Counted from the first letter of the stretch, positions 54,792 to 63,787 are shown. The stretch is DNA of 64,000 nucleotides from Reichenbachiella sp. 5M10 (GCF_002742335.1 NZ_MDGR01000007.1:434001-498000); one strand, 5' to 3'. The notes: a model not told the origin generated them from the sequence alone. Numbers and translations are program-made.

Positions 54792-56096
54792 TTAGATACG
54801 TTCGATTTTAGCACCTATGGCATTCAGTCTGCTGTCGATATTCTGATAGCCACGATCGATCTGTTCGACATTGTGAATGATACTATCTCCTTCGGCAGAC
54901 ATCGCTGCGATGAGCAAAGAGACACCTGCACGAATATCAGGAGAGGTCATGGTGATGCCTTTGAGTGCAACTTGCTTGTCCAGTCCGATCACTGTCGCAC
55001 GGTGTGGATCACAGAGGATCACTTGTGCCCCCATTTCGATCAGTTTGTCTACAAAGAATAATCTGCTTTCAAACATCTTTTGATGGATGAGCACGGTGCC
55101 TTTGGCCTGTGTTGCTACGACGAGTGCGATACTGAGTAGGTCAGGGGTGAATCCTGGCCAGATTGCATCGGCTATGTTCATGATGGAACCATCGATGAAG
55201 GTTTCGATCTCGTAGTGGTCCTGCTCAGGGATGAAGATGTCATCTCCCCTGAATTCCATTTTGATGCCGAGTCTTTTGAATATGTCTGGGATGATTCCCA
55301 AATGGGGGATTCCAGCATTTTTGATGGTGATTTCGGATTGTGTCATGGCAGCCATACCGATGAAACTACCGATTTCGATCATGTCGGGCAGCATGGTGTG
55401 CTCTGTCCCGTGTAGGGACTCTACACCTTCGATGGTGAGGAGGTTGGATCCGATGCCTGATATTTTGGCCCCCATACGGTTGAGCATGCTACATAGCTGC
55501 TGCAGGTAAGGTTCGCAGGCTGCGTTGTAGATGGTTGTCGTACCTTTGGCCAGTACGGCAGCCATGACAATGTTGGCGGTGCCTGTGACCGAAGCTTCGT
55601 CCAATAGCATGTAGCAACCTGTCAGGTGCGAAGCATCGATGTTGTAATATCCAGACTTCTTGTCGTAATTAAACTCTGCTCCTAGTTTTTGGAATCCAGT
55701 AAAGTGCGTATCTAGTCTTCTACGGCCGATTTTGTCTCCGCCAGGCTGAGGGATCATACCTTTCTTGAATCGAGCCAAAAGAGGTCCGAGGAGCATGATC
55801 GATCCTCTCAGTGAAGAGGCCATTTCGCGGTATCGCGGTGACTCAAGAAAATCTATGTCTACTTGATCTGCCTTAAAAGTGTAGGACTCGGGGCTGTTTT
55901 TGGTGACCCGCACACCGATTTCATTGAGCAGCTCGATGAGTTTGTTGACATCCCGGATATTAGGGACTTTGTTGATGACCATTTCTTCTCCTGTGAGCAG
56001 AACGGCCGATAGTATTTGTAATGCTTCGTTTTTTGCACCTTGAGGGACGAGTTCTCCCTTGAGCTGAGTGCCTCCTGTCACATGAAAAGACGCCAT
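54792..56096 (-). CDS. murA: UDP-N-acetylglucosamine 1-carboxyvinyltransferase MurA
   Basis: A 434-residue enzyme for the first committed step of peptidoglycan synthesis, transferring enolpyruvate to UDP-GlcNAc. VTGGTQLKGELVPQGAKNEAL at the start and MLLGPLLARF, then PGGDKIGRRRLDTH, are family motifs. The residue that is Cys115 in the E. coli enzyme is Asp121 here. Its ATG overlaps the DUF4290 stop (TAATG), so the two are translationally coupled. Confidence 0.97.
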   Translation of the reverse strand: MASFHVTGGTQLKGELVPQGAKNEALQILSAVLLTGEEMVINKVPNIRDVNKLIELLNEIGVRVTKNSPESYTFKADQVDIDFLESPRYREMASSLRGSIMLLGPLLARFKKGMIPQPGGDKIGRRRLDTHFTGFQKLGAEFNYDKKSGYYNIDASHLTGCYMLLDEASVTGTANIVMAAVLAKGTTTIYNAACEPYLQQLCSMLNRMGAKISGIGSNLLTIEGVESLHGTEHTMLPDMIEIGSFIGMAAMTQSEITIKNAGIPHLGIIPDIFKRLGIKMEFRGDDIFIPEQDHYEIETFIDGSIMNIADAIWPGFTPDLLSIALVVATQAKGTVLIHQKMFESRLFFVDKLIEMGAQVILCDPHRATVIGLDKQVALKGITMTSPDIRAGVSLLIAAMSAEGDSIIHNVEQIDRGYQNIDSRLNAIGAKIERI

Positions 56097-56800
56097 TAAT
56101 TTCTTCTTCTTCGGTTGTTGTTATTGTTGTTGTTTCTTCGGTTGTTATTGCCACCGTTGTTGTTGCGTCTGTTGCGATCGTTTCGGTCGTTGTTGCGAGG
56201 TTGCTCCGTACCCATTTGGTTTTTGATCCCACGCTTGTCTTTCTTTTGTGGCTCGAAGAGGTCGCCGCTTTTTACTTTTTCCATGTCTATGTCGAGACGG
56301 TTTTTCGAAAGCTTGCGGATGTTTGTGTATACGACGCTATCCTCCATGATGTCCTGATTGTAGGAGTAGAAGAAGGTTTTCATCAGTTTGCCGATGTGTA
56401 TGATAGCAGCTTCTTGCTCTTCGGCATCTTCGAGAGTGATGGCTTTGTCGATCAAGAGCTCGATGTTTTTGCCAAAGTGTCTGAAAGTGATGTCATTATC
56501 AGAGTAAGGGACACGTAGTGGTTTCTTTTCCAATATCTCCTTGTCGGGAGTAGGGAACGGTCCGTCTATGTCCAATTTGAAGTTGGAAATGATGTGTAGA
56601 TCATCCCAGATTTTTTGGTTGGATTCAGTAGTCTCTTTTGCCGCTGGATTGATAAGTTTCATCATATCAACCATCGTTTGGGCTTTTTTGTTTCTTTCCT
56701 CTTTGTCCTCGATAGTCAGTAGGTGATCGACTAGTTTCTGTACGTTTCTTCCGTATTCTTTGAGCGTGAGCTGCTCCTGGACTGTATTGTAATCGTGCAT
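56096..56800 (-). CDS. DUF4290-family protein with Asn/Arg-rich tail
   Basis: A 234-residue cytoplasmic protein of a Bacteroidota-specific family regularly found before murA. Core segments are EYGRNVQKLVDHLLTIEDKEERNKKAQTMVDMMK and RHFGKNIELLIDKAI. The last 45 residues are almost only Asn, Arg, Asp and Gly (for example NNNGGNNNRRNNNNNNNRRRR), encoded by triplet-like repeats at about 56100-56200. Such tails often bind RNA or nucleic acid. Function unknown. Confidence 0.9.
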   Translation of the reverse strand: MHDYNTVQEQLTLKEYGRNVQKLVDHLLTIEDKEERNKKAQTMVDMMKLINPAAKETTESNQKIWDDLHIISNFKLDIDGPFPTPDKEILEKKPLRVPYSDNDITFRHFGKNIELLIDKAITLEDAEEQEAAIIHIGKLMKTFFYSYNQDIMEDSVVYTNIRKLSKNRLDIDMEKVKSGDLFEPQKKDKRGIKNQMGTEQPRNNDRNDRNRRNNNGGNNNRRNNNNNNNRRRRN

Positions 56801-56897
56801 GTGCTTTTTCTAAATAAGAGCCAAAATTAACCTTTTAACCCGATAATCTGTGCGAATTAAATTATTTACCTGTTATCAATCAAATATTATTGCAAGG

Positions 56898-57079
56898 ATG
56901 AAGACACTTTTTTTATCATTTTTTTCACTTGTCGTGCAACTTTTGTATGGCGATTGTCATCTAAACTTATGAAAGGTTTATTTACATGAATGTAGAATCC
57001 TCATAAACTAAACCTGACCCTAAGGTCAAAATGAAAAGCCCTGATTTCTGTATGTTGAAATCGGGGTTTTGTTTTTTTT
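56898..57079 (+). ncRNA. Candidate small transcript with 3' terminator (and 24-codon signal-peptide-like ORF)
   Basis: In a 290-bp gap between two minus-strand genes, the plus strand carries a hairpin TGACC-CTAA-GGTCA (57015-57028). A terminator-like stem follows, CCCTGATTTC (57039-57048) with GAAATCGGGG (57057-57066), then eight T. Its orientation implies a plus-strand transcript. A 24-codon frame at 56898-56972 begins MKTLFLSFFSLVVQLLYG, like a signal peptide with nothing behind it. The stem may instead just terminate the FKBP gene on the minus strand. Confidence 0.3.
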
Positions 57080-57092
57080 GTGCGTCGAATTC

Positions 57093-57545
57093 TTAATTGA
57101 CTGAAATCAGAGAGACATCAAAGATGAGCACAGAGCCTCCAGGGATGCTCCGTGTATCGGAGTTGCCATATCCTAAATGGGCAGGAATCAACAGTATCCC
57201 ACTACCTCCTTCTTTGAAGTAGCGAATGCCCTCGGTCCACCCCGAGATGACCTGCTGTAGATTGAATGAAATCCCAGAGCTGCTGCTTTGGTCAAAGATT
57301 TGTCCGTCTGTGAAATAGCCTTTGTACGCTACGGTTACGTTGGAGTTGAATTGCGGTCTTGTGCCAGTGCCTGCATCATGGATGACATAGTAGAGGCCTG
57401 TTTCGCTTTTGGTGGCGTTCAGGTTGTTTGCTGCGATGTAGGCGGTGATCTCAGCTTCGTTGAGTGCTGTATAATCTTTCTCTTCATCGTCTTGGCAAGA
57501 CATCAATAGCATAACTAGCAGTGCATAACATGTGTGTTTAATCAT
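57093..57545 (-). CDS. FKBP-type peptidyl-prolyl isomerase lipoprotein
   Basis: A 150-residue lipoprotein from ATG 57545 (TCYALLVMLLMSC; the longer form adds a non-signal stretch). The FKBP domain covers about residues 50-150: VTVAYKGYFTDGQIFDQSS, VISGWTEGIRYFKEGGSGILLIPAHLGYGN, GSVLIFDVSLISV. It should assist proline isomerisation in the periplasm or on the outer-membrane inner face. Confidence 0.94.
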   Translation of the reverse strand: MIKHTCYALLVMLLMSCQDDEEKDYTALNEAEITAYIAANNLNATKSETGLYYVIHDAGTGTRPQFNSNVTVAYKGYFTDGQIFDQSSSSGISFNLQQVISGWTEGIRYFKEGGSGILLIPAHLGYGNSDTRSIPGGSVLIFDVSLISVN

Positions 57546-57699
57546 ATTCTTCAATTTTGAGAATGTAAAAATAGCGAAATGTTTATTGTGAAATCCTACT
57601 GTCACTTCACGGAGAATATAGGGTAGCTTTGCTTAGTATGAAGTGTTCAAAATTAATGATTTCCAATTATCAGTATTGCCCTTGCTAGTCGGGAGTCCC

Positions 57700-57771
57700 C
57701 TAGGTTATCAATAGAAACTCTCTAGGTGCAAGATGCCTCAGCGTGCTGTGGGGCCTTTTGTTGAAGTAAAT
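57700..57771 (-). pseudogene. Remnant of an IS3-like transposase C-terminus
   Basis: The minus strand reads IYFNKRPHSTLRHLAPREFLLIT then TAG; the core NKRPHSTL..L.P.EFL is the familiar end of IS3-family (OrfB, DDE) transposases. An in-frame TGA lies immediately upstream, and no further transposase sequence is seen, so this is a decayed fragment. The surrounding 450-bp gap between the FKBP and acyl-CoA dehydrogenase genes holds no other gene. The motif is short, so chance cannot be fully excluded. Confidence 0.5.
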
Positions 57772-57948
57772 TCACCTCCATACCTGTAAAAACATCTTGG
57801 ATTGATCTAACCTATCAAAGATGTGTCATCGCAATTTTTTCTAAAAGGACTGCGTTGTGTGTTCTAAATTGCATCTAAGATTTGATTAAAAGTGCCAAAA
57901 TGACTAATCTCATGGGGCAGAGGAGGGGGGTGATGGCTGTAATTTAAG

Positions 57949-57977
57949 CGTTGTCCTCGCTGAGAGCGAGGACAACG
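57949..57977. repeat. Perfect 12-bp inverted repeat, hairpin without T-run
   Basis: CGTTGTCCTCGC (57949-57960) and GCGAGGACAACG (57966-57977) with a TGAGA loop. It lies 23 bp past the end of the acyl-CoA dehydrogenase gene, and on neither strand does a T-tract follow. Possibly an RNA-stabilising 3' structure or a rho-type end. Confidence 0.6.
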
Positions 57978-58000
57978 GTAGTTAGTAGTTGTTTTACCCA

Positions 58001-59182
58001 TCACTTCACCGCAGATATCCCCGTAATCTCATGCCCCAAGATCAGTAGATGAATGTCGTGGGTGCCTTCGTAGGTCACGACAGATTCTAGATTCATCATG
58101 TGCCGCATCATGGGGTACTCTCCTGTGATGCCCATGCCACCGTGGATTTGCCGGGCTTCTCGCGCTATGTCTAGGGCGGTGGCTACTGCGTTTCTTTTGG
58201 CAAGGGAGATTTGGGCGGTGGTTGCTTTGCCTTCGTTCATCAGGGAGCCTAAACGCCAGTTGAGGAGTTGGGCTTTGGTGATCTCGGTGAGCATCTCTGC
58301 GAGCTTTTTTTGGATCAGTTGGAAGGAACCAATCGGTTTGCCAAACTGATGGCGTTCCAGCGCATAACGTCGCGCCGAGTCGTAGCAGTCCATCGCAGCA
58401 CCGATAGCGCCCCAGGCGATCCCATAGCGGGCAGAGTCGAGACACATCATCGGTGCACCGAGACCTGACTTGCCAGGGAGTAGGTTCTCTTTCGGGATTT
58501 TGACATTGTCAAATACGAGTTCGCCTGTGCAGCTGGCACGCAGCGACCACTTGCCGTGCGTCTCTGGTGTGCTGAAACCCTCCATGCCGCGCTCTACGAT
58601 CAGGCCATGGATGCGGCCTTCTTCGTTTTTGGCCCAGACGACAGCTATGTCCGCCTTGGGGGCATTGGATATCCACATCTTGGCGCCATTGAGCAGGTAG
58701 TGGTCACCCATATCCTTGTAGTGCGAGACCATACCACTAGGGTTGGAGCCGTGATCAGGCTCGGTCAGTCCAAAGCAGCCTAGCATCTTACCCGAACCGA
58801 GTTTGGGTAGGTATTTTTGTTTTTGCTCTTCTGAGCCAAATTTGTAAATAGGATACATCACCAGTGAGCCTTGAACAGATGCAGTGGAGCGCATCCCTGA
58901 GTCGCCCCGCTCTATCTCCTGCATGATCAGACCATAGGCGATGTAGTCCAATCCGCCACCTCCATACTCCGCAGGGAGTTGCGGGCCGAAAGCCCCGATT
59001 TCTCCGAATTTTTTGACAATCTCGTAGGGGAAGTGGTTTCGCTCTGCCCAGTCTTCGATGTAGGGGCTGATTTCTTTTTTGACAAAAGCACGGATGCTTT
59101 GACGGATCATGAGGTGTTCAGGGGTGAGCAAGTCGTCTAGTTGGTAAAAGTCGGGCGACTCAAAGTGGTCTTTGTTTTTCAT
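58001..59182 (-). CDS. Acyl-CoA dehydrogenase, glutaryl-CoA dehydrogenase-like
   Basis: A 393-residue flavoprotein from ATG 59182; the ORF extends upstream to 59233 without family sequence. It has the standard acyl-CoA dehydrogenase order, with GCFGLTEPDHGSNPSGM, RYGIAWGAIGAAMDCYDSARRYALERHQFG, and Glu372 in VTYEGTHDIHLLILG, the catalytic base position of the GcdH group. It probably converts glutaryl-CoA to crotonyl-CoA, the last stage of tryptophan or lysine breakdown. It is divergent from tryptophan 2,3-dioxygenase, which fits. Other short-chain acyl-CoA dehydrogenases are possible. Confidence 0.88.
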   Translation of the reverse strand: MKNKDHFESPDFYQLDDLLTPEHLMIRQSIRAFVKKEISPYIEDWAERNHFPYEIVKKFGEIGAFGPQLPAEYGGGGLDYIAYGLIMQEIERGDSGMRSTASVQGSLVMYPIYKFGSEEQKQKYLPKLGSGKMLGCFGLTEPDHGSNPSGMVSHYKDMGDHYLLNGAKMWISNAPKADIAVVWAKNEEGRIHGLIVERGMEGFSTPETHGKWSLRASCTGELVFDNVKIPKENLLPGKSGLGAPMMCLDSARYGIAWGAIGAAMDCYDSARRYALERHQFGKPIGSFQLIQKKLAEMLTEITKAQLLNWRLGSLMNEGKATTAQISLAKRNAVATALDIAREARQIHGGMGITGEYPMMRHMMNLESVVTYEGTHDIHLLILGHEITGISAVK

Positions 59183-59347
59183 GGCTATGCTGTTTTGTCG
59201 GTGTGAACTTTGTCTTGGGATTTGAAAAATCACGAGTCAGTCCCATCGTACCGCTTGTCTCGGCTGAGGACTAATTTGTGTAATTATCTCATGGTTTCCA
59301 TGTATTCTTATCAAATTTACAGTTGCAACATCAAATAATAACCCAAA

Positions 59348-60313
59348 ATGAGTGCAGAACATATTGACCCTAAAATCTTAGCACAAGTCAAAAAACTGGA
59401 AAAAAAGTATGACGCCATGGGACAGGATTTGTCGTCCTATTTGGACGGGCTGCTTCATGCGGATTACTTGACTTACTGGGATTACATTCATCTGGATACG
59501 TTGTTGAGTCTTCAAAACCCGAAGACACATTTTCCTGACGAGAAGATTTTCATCATTTATCACCAGATCACGGAGCTGTATTTTCAGCTGATCCTCAACG
59601 AGATCGAGCAGATAGCAGAATTGGACACGCCAGACGAAAAGTGGTTTGCCATGCGACTCAAGCGGATCAATCGTTATCTGCTGCACTTGGTGGATTCTTT
59701 TGATGTGATGATCGACGGGATGGATCAGCAGCAATTTTTGCAGTTTAGGATGTCGCTCCTGCCTGCGAGTGGTTTTCAGTCGGGGCAATTGCGCTTGATC
59801 GAGTTGTCGTGTACCTCTATGATCCACTTGGTGGAGCAAACCCAAAGAGCAACTTTGGATCCCAATAACATAGAAGCGATGTACCCGCATCTGTACTGGA
59901 AGAAGGGAGCGACCGAACTCGCTACGGGCAAAAAGACCCTGACGCTACGCCAGTTCGAGGAGAAATATGCCGAGCAGTTCGTGAAACACGCCACCAACTA
60001 TCAATTCAAGAATATATGGTCAAAATATAAGTCGGACTATGAAGGTTGTACAACGAGTGAAGAGATCAAGAACTTGCTGAAACAGATTGACTTACTGGCC
60101 AATGTCAACTGGCGCTTGGCGCACTATAAATCTGCGGTGCGCTATCTACAGCGTGACCCAGACATCATCGCTGCGACGGGTGGTACCAACTGGCAGCAGT
60201 ATTTGCCACCGAGATTTCAGAAAGTTATCTTTTATCCTGAGCTTTGGTCGGACAAGGAAGTGGAAGACTGGGGAAAAAGTTGGGTAGATGAGACAGTTTT
60301 CAATGCACAATAG
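59348..60313 (+). CDS. kynA: Tryptophan 2,3-dioxygenase
   Basis: A 321-residue heme enzyme opening the indole ring of tryptophan to give N-formylkynurenine. Family signatures include YLDGLLHADYLTYWDYIHLDTLLSLQ (shortened here), THFPDEKIFIIYHQITELYFQLIL, MLPASGFQSGQLR-like SLLPASGFQSGQLRLIE, and the C-terminal GTNWQQYLPPRFQKVIFYPELW. Length matches bacterial enzymes of the group. No other kynurenine-pathway gene is in the window. Confidence 0.95.
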   Translation: MSAEHIDPKILAQVKKLEKKYDAMGQDLSSYLDGLLHADYLTYWDYIHLDTLLSLQNPKTHFPDEKIFIIYHQITELYFQLILNEIEQIAELDTPDEKWFAMRLKRINRYLLHLVDSFDVMIDGMDQQQFLQFRMSLLPASGFQSGQLRLIELSCTSMIHLVEQTQRATLDPNNIEAMYPHLYWKKGATELATGKKTLTLRQFEEKYAEQFVKHATNYQFKNIWSKYKSDYEGCTTSEEIKNLLKQIDLLANVNWRLAHYKSAVRYLQRDPDIIAATGGTNWQQYLPPRFQKVIFYPELWSDKEVEDWGKSWVDETVFNAQ

Positions 60314-60330
60314 TATCGTATATTAGTCAG

Positions 60331-62175
60331 GTGAATCGAGTGGTGAAGCAATGTATATTGATTGGGTGGGGAATGCTTTGGGTGTTGCAGGTGTGTGGGC
60401 AGCAAATAGAGCGCCGTACTTACTATGACCAAGCACATACGACGCTCAAGGAGGTTTTTTTTGTCAATGATACGCTCGAAAACCTGCTCAAGGGACCCTA
60501 TAAGTCATATTACCATTCGGGACAGGTCAAATCTGAAGGCGAGTACCTCTACAATCATGCGACAGGTGACTGGGTGTACTATTTCGAGAATGGAAATATT
60601 CGGAATACGGGGGCATTTTTTCGCGGCAAGTCGGTTGGGCTATGGACGTATTTTTATGAAAATGGGAACAAGCGCTCCGAGGGGGTGCTAGATGACAATC
60701 AACGTGCTGGGGCATGGACGTTTTACTACGAGAGCGGAGGACTGAAAAGCAGCGGAGAGTACATCGAGGGCAACAAAGAAGGGGTGTGGAGCTATTATTA
60801 TGAAGAAGGGTCGCTCAAAGCCCAAGCATTTTTCAAAAAGGGAAATGGACAGTACAAAGAATTTTACTTGTCAGGAAACCTAAAGATGGAGGGGCTCAAC
60901 CGTAGTGGAAAAAGTGACAGTCTGTGGACCTATTATTATGAATCTGGGGAAAAGATGGCAGAGGGGTATTATCAAAAAGGGTTGAAATCAGGGCCTTGGA
61001 AGTATTTTTTTAAGAATGGTGAAATTTCTGCTGAAGGAGGCTATGTCGAGGGGAAGACGATTGGAAACTGGATTTATTACCATGAAAATGGGGCGAAGAG
61101 TGCAGAGGGCTTGCAAAAGGACAGTCACAAGGATGGCTATTGGAAGATGTTTTATCAAACCGGAGAAATGAAAGGAGTGGGGGAGTTTGACGAAGGAACA
61201 GGTGAGTACAATGAGTACTATATCAGTGGCAAGCTCAAGGTAAACGGTCATTTCAAGGATGATCTTAACGATGGACATTGGACCTATTTTGACGAAGAAG
61301 GAAATGTCGAGGGGGAGGCAGATTTCGTCGAAGGACTCGGCCAATACAAGGGGTATTATCTTGATGGAAACCTCAAAATGACAGGGAAAATATCTAGCGG
61401 TCGCAGAGTAGGGGAATGGACGCTTTATAAAAAGAACGGAGAGATTGCAGGAAAATACCATCCTGTATATCAAGAGGATAACCCGATCTTCTTGACAGAA
61501 GAAAAACTCAACGACGGACGAAACGAGGAGGAGTATGAAAAGCCCGAATATAAATACAAGCGAAAGAAGTCCCGTTATTTTACACCGGTGGTCAATGAGT
61601 ATAGAGGGGTGATCTTTGGGACCAATCCTTTGATGATGCTGGTGGGGTATGCGCCGTTTTCGGTGGAGTACTATATGCAGGAGCGTCTTGGGTATGAATT
61701 GCTCTACATGTACCGAAGGAGCCCGTTCTTTTCTTCACTGACAGGCGAGTCAATGGGCGACGTGTTTGTCGAAGGACACTCACTTCAGTTCAAACAGAAG
61801 TTTTATAACAAAGATCAAAAGCATGGCATGATTTATATTGGGCAGGCAGCTGGAGTGGATATCAATAGGTATTCGGCGATTGTCAATGGAGGAGCTACAG
61901 ATAAGACCATTAGCGAAGGCGAAACGGAATACTATTATGGGGTGATCGTAGGAGATCGGTGGATGAAAAATCCTGGAAATGCAGGTTTTACGATCGATGC
62001 GTATTTCGGACTGGGATTAGGCTATCGGTACATCAGCAAGGATTACCAAGACAAGGCATGGGACAGCGTGTTTGAGGAGGTGCCTAGAGCAGGAGTGTAC
62101 GTGCCTATATTTTTTGGGATAAACATCGGATACCTCGGGTTCAAAAAACATCAAACCAACGGGCCAGTTAGATAA
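60331..62175 (+). CDS. MORN-variant (YwqK-type) repeat protein with C-terminal envelope domain
   Basis: A 614-residue secreted protein starting at GTG 60331 (signal IGWGMLWVLQVCGQQ). About fifteen MORN_2/YwqK-type repeats of roughly 23 residues fill residues 50-385, each with a G.W.YYxENG.....G.Y pattern. The C-terminal 200 residues (GVIFGTNPLMMLVGYAPFSVEYYMQERLGYELLYMY) look like a beta-rich outer-membrane-type domain. Role unknown; such repeats serve as protein-binding or surface-exposed scaffolds. It sits 17 nt after the dioxygenase stop. Confidence 0.82.
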   Translation: MNRVVKQCILIGWGMLWVLQVCGQQIERRTYYDQAHTTLKEVFFVNDTLENLLKGPYKSYYHSGQVKSEGEYLYNHATGDWVYYFENGNIRNTGAFFRGKSVGLWTYFYENGNKRSEGVLDDNQRAGAWTFYYESGGLKSSGEYIEGNKEGVWSYYYEEGSLKAQAFFKKGNGQYKEFYLSGNLKMEGLNRSGKSDSLWTYYYESGEKMAEGYYQKGLKSGPWKYFFKNGEISAEGGYVEGKTIGNWIYYHENGAKSAEGLQKDSHKDGYWKMFYQTGEMKGVGEFDEGTGEYNEYYISGKLKVNGHFKDDLNDGHWTYFDEEGNVEGEADFVEGLGQYKGYYLDGNLKMTGKISSGRRVGEWTLYKKNGEIAGKYHPVYQEDNPIFLTEEKLNDGRNEEEYEKPEYKYKRKKSRYFTPVVNEYRGVIFGTNPLMMLVGYAPFSVEYYMQERLGYELLYMYRRSPFFSSLTGESMGDVFVEGHSLQFKQKFYNKDQKHGMIYIGQAAGVDINRYSAIVNGGATDKTISEGETEYYYGVIVGDRWMKNPGNAGFTIDAYFGLGLGYRYISKDYQDKAWDSVFEEVPRAGVYVPIFFGINIGYLGFKKHQTNGPVR

Positions 62176-62181
62176 GGAGAC

Positions 62182-63750
62182 ATGACGAAGATTTTGAAAT
62201 ATAGACTCAAACCAGAGATAGCGCTGGACGAGACGAGCTTTGCGGCTTTTGTAACCAATAAACTCGGTGTAGAGGCTGACTGGAAGTTGCTCAAGCGCTC
62301 CATCGATGCAAGAAGTCGCCATGTGCAGGTCAATGTGGAGGTAGCACTATCCGAGGGAGGCGAAGATCCTCGACCGATGGCTTATCAAAAGCCACAAAAC
62401 AACGTAGCAGACAAGGCAGAAGTCATTATAGTAGGAGCAGGGCCAGCAGGATTGTTTGCTGCTATGCGCTGCATAGAGCTAGGGGCAAAACCCATCGTCC
62501 TAGAGCGCGGCAAAGATGTCCAAGCCCGCCGTAGAGACTTAGCTGCCATCAACAAAGAGCACAAGGTCAACCCCGACTCGAACTATTGTTTTGGAGAGGG
62601 AGGGGCAGGTACCTACTCGGATGGGAAACTCTACACCCGATCCAAAAAACGTGGAGATGTCACCCGCATCTTGGAGATACTCGTGGCACACGGGTCGCAG
62701 GAAGATATCCTAGTAGACACTCATCCGCACATCGGTACCAACAAGCTGCCCAAAGTAATCGAAGACATTCGTGAGACGATCCTCTCGCGTGGCGGAGAGA
62801 TACGCTTCGATACGCGTGTGGAGGATTTCGTGATCCGTGAGGGAGAGATGAAAGGTGTGAAGACACAGGATGGTAGCATCGTCGAAGGGATAGGCGTGAT
62901 CCTCGCTACAGGACATTCTGCAAGAGATATTTTTCGATTGCTTCAGACCTCTGGGGTCAAAATCGAATCCAAACCCTTTGCACTTGGCTTGCGGGTCGAG
63001 CATCCACAGCAGATCATAGACCAGATCCAGTACCACTGTGATACGCGAGGCGAGTATTTGCCTGCAGCGAGCTACAGTTTGGCGACACAGACGCAGTTTG
63101 ACCAGGTACAGCGTGGGGTATTCTCCTTCTGTATGTGCCCGGGAGGATTTATCGTGCCTGCTGCTACCACAGACGGTGAGGTGGTCGTCAACGGCATGAG
63201 TCCATCCAAGCGCGACTCGAAATTTGCCAATTCGGGTATCGTCGTGGCAGTGGAAAACGAAGACCTCAAGGCCTACAAGTCGGAGGGAGATTTCAAAGCA
63301 TTGGCGTTTCAGTCTGAAGTCGAGCAAAACGCCTGCCTCATAGCGGGAGGTACACAGGCAGCTCCTGCACAGCGTTTGGTGGATTTCGTCAAAGGCCGAA
63401 TCTCTACGGATTTGCCTGACTGCTCGTACCAGCCAGGCTTGACTGCCGTCAATATGCGGGAGTTTTTGCCCGAATCGATCTATATGCGTCTCCGTGATGG
63501 GTTCAAGAGTTTTGGACGAAAGTCAAAAGGCTACTATACCAACGACGCGCAGGTGCTCGGCGTGGAGAGTAGAACGTCGTCTCCTGTACATGTACCGAGA
63601 AATCGCGAGACATTGGAACATATAGAGGTCAAACGTTTGTTTCCTTGTGGTGAAGGCGCTGGCTATGCAGGCGGTATCATGTCGGCAGCTATCGATGGCG
63701 AAAAGTGTGCGGAGAAACTGATCGAAGCGTATTTGGATACTAGAGCATAG
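62182..63750 (+). CDS. FAD-dependent dehydrogenase (COG2509-type)
   Basis: A 522-residue flavoprotein with an N-terminal ~80-residue domain, then the FAD-binding motif VIIVGAGPAGLFAAMRCIELGAKPIVLERG. The family-typical CFGEGGAGTYSDGKLYTRSK, the ILATGHSARDIFRLL segment, and the C-terminal PCGEGAGYAGGIMSAAIDG follow. It is a well-conserved but uncharacterised group. It precedes a CoA-binding protein gene. Confidence 0.9.
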   Translation: MTKILKYRLKPEIALDETSFAAFVTNKLGVEADWKLLKRSIDARSRHVQVNVEVALSEGGEDPRPMAYQKPQNNVADKAEVIIVGAGPAGLFAAMRCIELGAKPIVLERGKDVQARRRDLAAINKEHKVNPDSNYCFGEGGAGTYSDGKLYTRSKKRGDVTRILEILVAHGSQEDILVDTHPHIGTNKLPKVIEDIRETILSRGGEIRFDTRVEDFVIREGEMKGVKTQDGSIVEGIGVILATGHSARDIFRLLQTSGVKIESKPFALGLRVEHPQQIIDQIQYHCDTRGEYLPAASYSLATQTQFDQVQRGVFSFCMCPGGFIVPAATTDGEVVVNGMSPSKRDSKFANSGIVVAVENEDLKAYKSEGDFKALAFQSEVEQNACLIAGGTQAAPAQRLVDFVKGRISTDLPDCSYQPGLTAVNMREFLPESIYMRLRDGFKSFGRKSKGYYTNDAQVLGVESRTSSPVHVPRNRETLEHIEVKRLFPCGEGAGYAGGIMSAAIDGEKCAEKLIEAYLDTRA

Positions 63751-63787
63751 ATATTTAGACCCAAGAGTCAAGAACCAAGATGAAAGA

